A stretch of 64,000 bases of DNA, taken from assembly GCA_009760855.2 (NCBI GenBank), contig WPIO01000007.1, forward strand, positions 5,716,001-5,780,000, written 5' to 3'. The stretch is from Cristatella mucedo. Its lineage: Eukaryota; Bryozoa; Phylactolaemata; Cristatellidae. Shown here one piece after another: positions 58,902 through 64,000 of the stretch. The notes under the pieces are model-generated. The model was not told the DNA's origin and did not search any database. It saw nothing but the letters and a program-made list of their open reading frames with translations. The number at the start of each line of letters is the position of its first letter. Within the stretch, counting starts at the first letter, position 1. The position numbers were made by a program, and so were the translations under genes.

Positions 58902-59015
58902 TCATTCCGTGACAGCAGCTACTGTACCTGGCTCTAAATGCGTATGTAATTCCAGTTCGAAGTCGGCATAATCCACTTGATCGAAGGATGACACAGGAGA
59001 TGGCGATCGTGCTAG
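58902..59015 (-). CDS. Probable last exon of a mitochondrial fission regulator-like gene
   Basis: A strong acceptor (TTTCAATCATTGCAG) precedes 37 codons and a TGA: LARSPSPVSSFDQVDYADFE, then LELHTHLEPGTVAAVTE. Phase 0 matches the donor of the exon at 62462, giving ALQQKFK-LARSPSP. In MTFR1/MTFR2 proteins, the ALKxKFA motif is likewise followed by a Ser/Pro- and acid-rich tail. The exon alone would not identify the family. It is supported by splice signal, strand and phase, and intermediate exons in the 3.4 kb between cannot be excluded. Confidence 0.5.
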   Translation of the reverse strand, partial: LARSPSPVSSFDQVDYADFELELHTHLEPGTVAAVTE

Positions 59016-59019
59016 CTGC

Positions 59020-59875
59020 AATGATTGAAACAAGAATGAGCAGTGAAAACAGATTTCAGCCAAAATACTAACGAGGCATGCATACATTTATAGGCGTAGG
59101 GTGGGTGGTCCAACGAGAACTAGAACCCTTTGGATCGACCCAAAGAAGTGGCTCAGACCGACATGCTCCCTACCCACTTAGCTATTATAAGCAGCCTTGC
59201 ACTCCTTGGCTCAATCCTGACAACATCCACCAACAAAATAAACGAAGCTCGCTTGAACTAACAATACAGCAATAGAAACAGAAGATCGAAACCGAAGAAA
59301 AAACTAATTCCTATCCAAGAAGCAGCTCGGCACAAGTAACCACGGTAACCACCAGCATCCGAATCGCTGGTTCTCTTCGATCGAATCTGTTCGAGGAAGA
59401 TGTTGGGACAAGAATATTCTCAATTTATAAAATCATTGCAATTAATATGGTAAGATATTGTTAAATAGGAATAATCAATGGGTGGATTTCGACGGAAGAC
59501 CCAAAAACCTCGTCCAGCAAGCCAGACTATGAGTGCTCAGCAGAACAGATCAAGAAAATACGAGATTGCAAGCAATTTAGAATTATCAAATAAATCCAGC
59601 TATTCAATGAAAGCCAGCTCCGAGCTATGCCGTGTTGTCTCACTATACACCATTGTTTTAGTACGGGTTTGAAGATTCACAGCACAAGTACCATGCAACA
59701 AAGAAGTTCGAGTGATTAGACTTCTCCCACTTTAACATATCCATGAACATACCCGTACCTTGCACCTTTTATAGAGTCAGTAACAGGCTTGCAAGAATGG
59801 CAGAATAAGTTGATGGGCAAAAGGAGTCATGGTACTGATAGCAATCAAGAGGAATTACGTTCAAGCCCCGGATGA
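59020..59875. other. Intron of the MTFR-like gene, nothing else recognised
   Basis: AT-rich, with no repeat family or coding segment supported on either strand. Confidence 0.4.
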
Positions 59876-59879
59876 GCTC

Positions 59880-60045
59880 ATAACGCGTGACAGCCTTCCG
59901 CTCTTCACAACCAAGGTCACGGGTTCGAATCCTTCAGTAGGCGATCCTATATTGCCAACTGCACGCGGTGGTGATAGCCATTAGGCTATTCTGCTGCCAT
60001 ACAAATGAGGCTATTGAATCAGCTATTGTTATTATTATCATGATT
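59880..60045 (+). mobile_element. SINE-A with a canonical B-box
   Basis: It carries an exact B-box (GGTTCGAATCC), GGCGATCCTATATTGCCAAC, the hairpin (AGCCATTAGGCT), GCCATACAAATGAGGCTATT and an ATT-rich tail. It is nearly full length and the best reference for SINE-A. Confidence 0.78.
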
Positions 60046-61230
60046 TTTTTAAACCACGACCTAGTACATGACCTTCAAAGTTGGTAACTTTGGAAGAGGC
60101 ATCTAGTACAAGACCATATGAGAAAGAGATACCATATTGCAAAAGATTTGGTTAAGAGCGGTAAGAAAGCAATGGGGCGATGGTTTTTTAAATGTGCATC
60201 AGTGAGGTCTAGAATGCACCAGTGAAAAGAGCCCACTACACACATATATACAAGTGTATATCAATACCTATAATAAGCTGGGTTTATCAGTTTGTCTGCT
60301 AGTGGTTAGTCCATCACATTTACATTGACCCTTCGTTTATATTTATATAACGAGGGTATAGCAACGATGTTGTCAAAGCATGGGGCTGTGAAAAGGGGAG
60401 AATATTTACAAATTTGCATATGCAGTCAGAGTTGATATTGGACAATACAATATTAGCACTTCACAGGGCTACCAAACGATGTTCAAAGGACAGCCACAAT
60501 ATTCTAGCAGCTTGAGCTCTCTGCACTATGACCTCCCTTTTGCTGCCCCCCCCAGCGCTTCCAGTGATGCCGCTTGGACCAGCTGAGTTGACGTATTGAA
60601 AAGCTGCCAGATTTGTGTAAAGTGACTTTGGGATTATCAGTTTCGTTAAATGGCTGCAAATTAATAGCAGACTTTAAATTCTCAGCCAGTGCATTTTTTG
60701 GACGAATACCAATTAAGACACAAAACACTAAAGTCATTGTGATTTACTTGCATTAAAGAGTTTCCATTGAGATTATGAAAAAGTAAATCAATTTAGTACC
60801 CACATTTGAAAACTGAGAGACTTAAGACAGAGGAAATAATTAAACCATGTCAAACTCATGGTTGTGCAACCGCAAAATGACCAACCCCTTGTTGAGAAAA
60901 TGCCCGACACGGTTTAAAAACATTCTGAGGGAGGTAGATACTTGATCAAGTATCTCACTTCGCAGTGCTCCAATGATGCTACAAGACAATATCTTTCAAA
61001 AATGACGACTATGTCAAATACAGCTCCAGATACTGAAAAACAGTGTTATTTCGAATGTCAATAGTAAGACGGGCATTAATTGTAGCCCATAATATCAGCT
61101 TATGCATATACGATGTTTTAGTGAAAGTTTGTTGGCGAGCAGTCCATACAATGCTGACATATTTGAGGTCACAAAGAGATCCTCAGGACACGCACAGCTT
61201 TTGCGACAGCAATGTATATTGCAATGCAAC
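60046..61230. other. Intronic or intergenic, nothing recognised
   Basis: AT-rich; a C-run lies near 60547. A 77-codon minus stretch (60737-60504) has no motif. Confidence 0.4.
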
Positions 61231-61231
61231 A

Positions 61232-61233
<2 letters not shown>

Positions 61234-61305
<72 letters not shown>
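61234..61305. repeat. (CA)n microsatellite
   Basis: About 36 perfect CA units, producing Thr-His and Cys-Val frames that are artefacts. Confidence 0.97.
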
Positions 61306-61308
<3 letters not shown>

Positions 61309-61559
61309 TATGCTTTCATTTGAATACAAATGTAGTACTAATATATTATTATTATGCCGATGAAACACAGACCTCTGACCCCCTCACTGCCTTTCAAACG
61401 TCGAACTCTGTCAACTTCCACACAGCAAGTATTTCGGTATTGCTGACATTTGTACTCGGATGTGTGATTTCCCTACACGATCAAAACACCCCCACAGTAA
61501 AATTTGCATACTTCAGCTGCATACCTTTGCAAAAAGTCGGGCCTGATTAGATAAAATTA

Positions 61560-62165
61560 TTGCAGCCATGCTGGTCCATGCATTCGTAACGTCCCGACTA
61601 GGCTTCTATAATTCAATATTTGCTTCCATCTTCCTACCGTGTTTACTTGCTTACACTTGGTGCAAAACTCGAGAGCTAGACTTCTCGGTCGCAACAGCCA
61701 CATTGAATCATTTCTCACCGACCTGCACTGGCTCATCATCAAGCAGCCAGTCGACTTCAAGACTATTTAGCTCAATTTTACGGTCCTTCATTCTCTTACT
61801 TCGACCTACCCATACTAACTACTTCCTCATTAGGCTTCGAATAGTAACACTTGCTCTTCTGACTCAAATTATTTAGCTGCGCCTCTAACCAGCCTCCGAT
61901 TCTTTGGAGACTGCATCCTCGCGTGCTACCAAAGCCTGGAATGCACTCCAGATTGACATAATGGTATCATCGTTACTTGACACAAGATTTAAAAAGTAGC
62001 TAAAACCCAACTGTTCACCACAGCATTTGCTAGGTCCGTGAGACTGGTCTTTTGGGTGCAGATGCGCGATGACATTGTGATGTCATCACTGGCCACCCGA
62101 CACACTTCCTTTTTGCATCTGTTAAGTGCCAAGAGATATAGTTCTCTTGTAGCACTATAAAAATG
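61560..62165 (+). mobile_element. Decayed LINE C-terminus with tail
   Basis: LVHAFVTSRLGFYNSIFA, then TWCKTRELDFS and LNHFSPTCTGSSSS follow the C-terminal LINE domain. Near 61890-62010 the coding end (TCTTTGGAGACTGCATCCTC) appears, and at 62115-62165 a tail (GTTAAGTGCCAAGAGATATA, GCACTATAAAAATG). Frames are broken. Confidence 0.65.
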
Positions 62166-62461
62166 TCTCAAAAATACTATTGCTATATACCTACATCCAT
62201 AGCAAGCAGAATCGGCTGCTGTGAAGTATTCAGCCAGTCTCTCTGCCTGCTAAACCATTACAGCATTTTCCGACACCAATGTGTTTCACCATAAACAAGC
62301 TCATTTGAAAAAGCCCACTCGGCCATCTGCAAGCCAGCGACGATGGCTAGCACTAACATTGCACTCGTGGACAAACGGTAGCCGGTAAGAAACATAACTC
62401 CTGGATAAGATGAGGCTGCTGCCGCCTGCACGGCACAAGCAGAGCAAGAGTGTGCACCTAC

Positions 62462-62555
62462 CTTAAATTTCTGCTGCAGTGCTCTGGTTAAAAGTGGCGT
62501 CAGACCATTTCCCGAAGACAGAATATTTCTGGACAGCGGCGTGCCACCGGGGCTC
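62462..62555 (-). CDS. Probable mitochondrial fission regulator (MTFR1/MTFR2-type) exon
   Basis: Acceptor TTTTGTTCTCCAG and donor GTAGGT bound one base plus 31 codons: SPGGTPLSRNILSSGNGLTP, then LLTRALQQKFK. If the previous exon ends in AG or CG, the split codon gives Arg, so the peptide reads RSPGGTP. An RSPGGTP block followed by a hydrophobic ALKxKFA helix is what I recall of the C-terminal half of MTFR1 and MTFR2, which act at mitochondria in fission and membrane organisation. The exon is short and the N-terminal family signature was not found in the 1.4 kb to the right, so the gene probably extends past the window. The assignment rests on two short motifs. Confidence 0.5.
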
Positions 62556-62559
62556 CTGG

Positions 62560-63260
62560 AGAACAAAACGAGCACATTACCAGAAACAAACAGCAAGCAT
62601 GCAAGCTCATTGCTGACATGCGATGCATTGCATCAGGAGCATCAGAACTGGAAAGCTCATGCGATTGCTCTCGATCGCTATAAGTCACCTACAGCTCGCG
62701 CTTACAGGTCCAGCCAGCCAGACTTTGTATCTACAGTTGTTTGTAGTGGTCTCGTTGCATCAGATCACTGCACCTTGGAATACTGTATTTGGTACGGGCA
62801 CATGCTTAGTTGAGTCCAGGAGAAACTAGTGGAAAGCTTGCTCCGAAGCTACTGTCAAACACCGATAACTTCAAAATGGGATTACCATCTTGGTGGCCCA
62901 AGAAATTCTCGAGATTTCTTCTACAGACTCAGCAGTGCCAGCTGAATGCTGGCAGCTACACGGTAAACACGGTAAACCAGGCCACCCAACGCGAATCCGT
63001 CGTGCAGCAGCCGAGGAACCTTCCAGAGGCATCCAGTCGAGCAGCACTTTCTGTTTACAATACCTCCTGCTGCTTTTTTAAAGTCGTACAGAAAAGGCCC
63101 AACCCCCATGAACCTAGCATGCCTTGCAGACAGCTAGATTTATATAGAGAATAGAGTGCCAAAATCCAAATTACTCCTGGAGCTGAAATCTACATATTAA
63201 GACTAAATCTCTTCTTTTAAAACAGTCTACACGTGCGTTGTAGCAACGAGTACATGATAT
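62560..63260. other. Upstream intron of the MTFR-like gene, nothing firm
   Basis: A plus-strand stretch at 62810-63154 is open for 114 codons, but it has no start context or family motif and is antisense to the inferred gene. No repeat family is seen. Confidence 0.35.
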
Positions 63261-63264
63261 CTGC

Positions 63265-63425
63265 TTAAGGTGGTGCAGCTTAGCCCAGGGGCAAAGTGCT
63301 TGCACATTACGACCAAGGCCGTGGGTTCGAGTCCCACAAAAAATCAAAAATTGTTGCTTACCGCAAGCAGAGCGGTAGCCATTAAGGGTTATCTTCAGCT
63401 ATATAATAAGGTTGTTTGATCAAAC
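63265..63425 (+). mobile_element. SINE-A, tRNA-derived, with strong tRNA-like head
   Basis: The head reads GGTGCAGCTTAGCCCAGGGG and AAGTGCTTGCACATTACGAC, with a B-box-like GGGTTCGAGTCCC. The hairpin (AGCCATTAAGGGTT) and an AT-rich end (GCTATATAATAAGG) follow. The head is close to a tRNA, but the 3' half lacks the acceptor stem, so it is not a functional tRNA gene. Confidence 0.72.
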
Positions 63426-64000
63426 TTTAACTACTTATTACCTTTTAAACACCAACTTACATATTGCTAAAGGATGACCAATCGGTAAAAGGCATGGATC
63501 AACAAGGACAAAGGTTTTTTAAGGCTAAATATTAAAGAGTTAGAATCGGAGTGGCCAGACAGCATCCCATAGCCTCCTTTTGAAATCAATAAAAGAAAAT
63601 TCAAGCTATTGTTACTAACTGAGCCACACTGTTAAAAACTAAAACCAAAAAAGTATGGCTAGTAGTTTGCTTGGATAGCAGTAAGCTATAGCATTCTTCC
63701 TACAAAATTAGCATAATGTCATTAAGTTTAGCACTCAATAAATGCGATTGGGTCTACTGGACGTATTGACACTACAAGAAATCACTGAGTAGAAGTGCAG
63801 ACTCTGCTTCGGAGCTTCTAAGCTTCCATTAGGGAAAATTAAGTGCAAACATGATTCCAAATTCAGCACGAAGTTCAAATACATTCCTGCTTTTTTTTTT
63901 AGTAAGTATGAGCAGCTCCTATACAAGATGGCAGAAGTAAATATAGCCCCAAGCATCCAGTCAGCAAAACCAGCCAATCGATGGACTCAGTTGATGCCAC
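63426..64000. other. Right end, nothing recognised
   Basis: AT-rich with only short frames. No exon of the MTFR-like gene could be identified here. Confidence 0.4.

Noticed and set aside
61043-61550. Coding frames through the CA array
   Set aside because: They are Thr-His or Cys-Val runs from the microsatellite.
63265-63425. True tRNA gene
   Set aside because: The A- and B-box-like parts are good, but the sequence continues into the SINE-A body and there is no matching acceptor stem.

Overview
This is a metazoan nuclear genome window, from an unresolved invertebrate lineage. Genes are split by GT-AG introns, the proteins are of animal type, and most of the remaining DNA is dispersed repeat. 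I see no operons, CRISPR arrays or bacterial features.

Layout: (1) About 1-19.4 kb holds part of a mitochondrial phosphatidylserine decarboxylase gene (PISD) on the minus strand. Three exons are visible (19383-19217, 6704-6468, 6330-5973). A 12.5 kb intron lies between the first two, and the C-terminal catalytic exons lie beyond the left edge. The introns carry LINE and SINE copies and a decayed Tc1-type DNA transposon. (2) About 27.4-35.6 kb holds a complete plus-strand RBM5/RBM10-type splicing regulator. Its 20 coding exons join into an 824-codon frame with RRM1, RanBP2 zinc finger, RRM2, OCRE, C2H2 and G-patch in the order of vertebrate RBM5. (3) About 36-50.3 kb is repeat-rich and has no convincing host gene. 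It carries two solo LTRs of one family in the same orientation and two of a second family in opposite orientation, with SINE and LINE pieces. (4) 51962-52744 is a small three-exon plus-strand gene for a 193-residue Tyr/Pro-rich protein that I do not recognise. (5) The right end has the last exons of a probable minus-strand mitochondrial fission regulator (MTFR-like) gene, at 62555-62462 and 59015-58902.

The repeats form an ordered set. There are two CR1/L2-like LINE families with reverse transcriptase; family 2 also shows the endonuclease. There are two tRNA-derived SINE families. The 3' tail of SINE-B looks like that of LINE family 1, and the 3' hairpin of SINE-A looks like that of LINE family 2. 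This suggests two independent LINE/SINE partnerships. Copies run from nearly open frames (2596-3597) to heavily decayed ones (22.4-24.3 kb), so activity was spread over time.

Exon boundaries were placed by hand from splice consensus, reading phase and family conservation. Repeat edges are approximate to about 10-30 bases. Family assignments rest on motifs I recognise, not on database searches.
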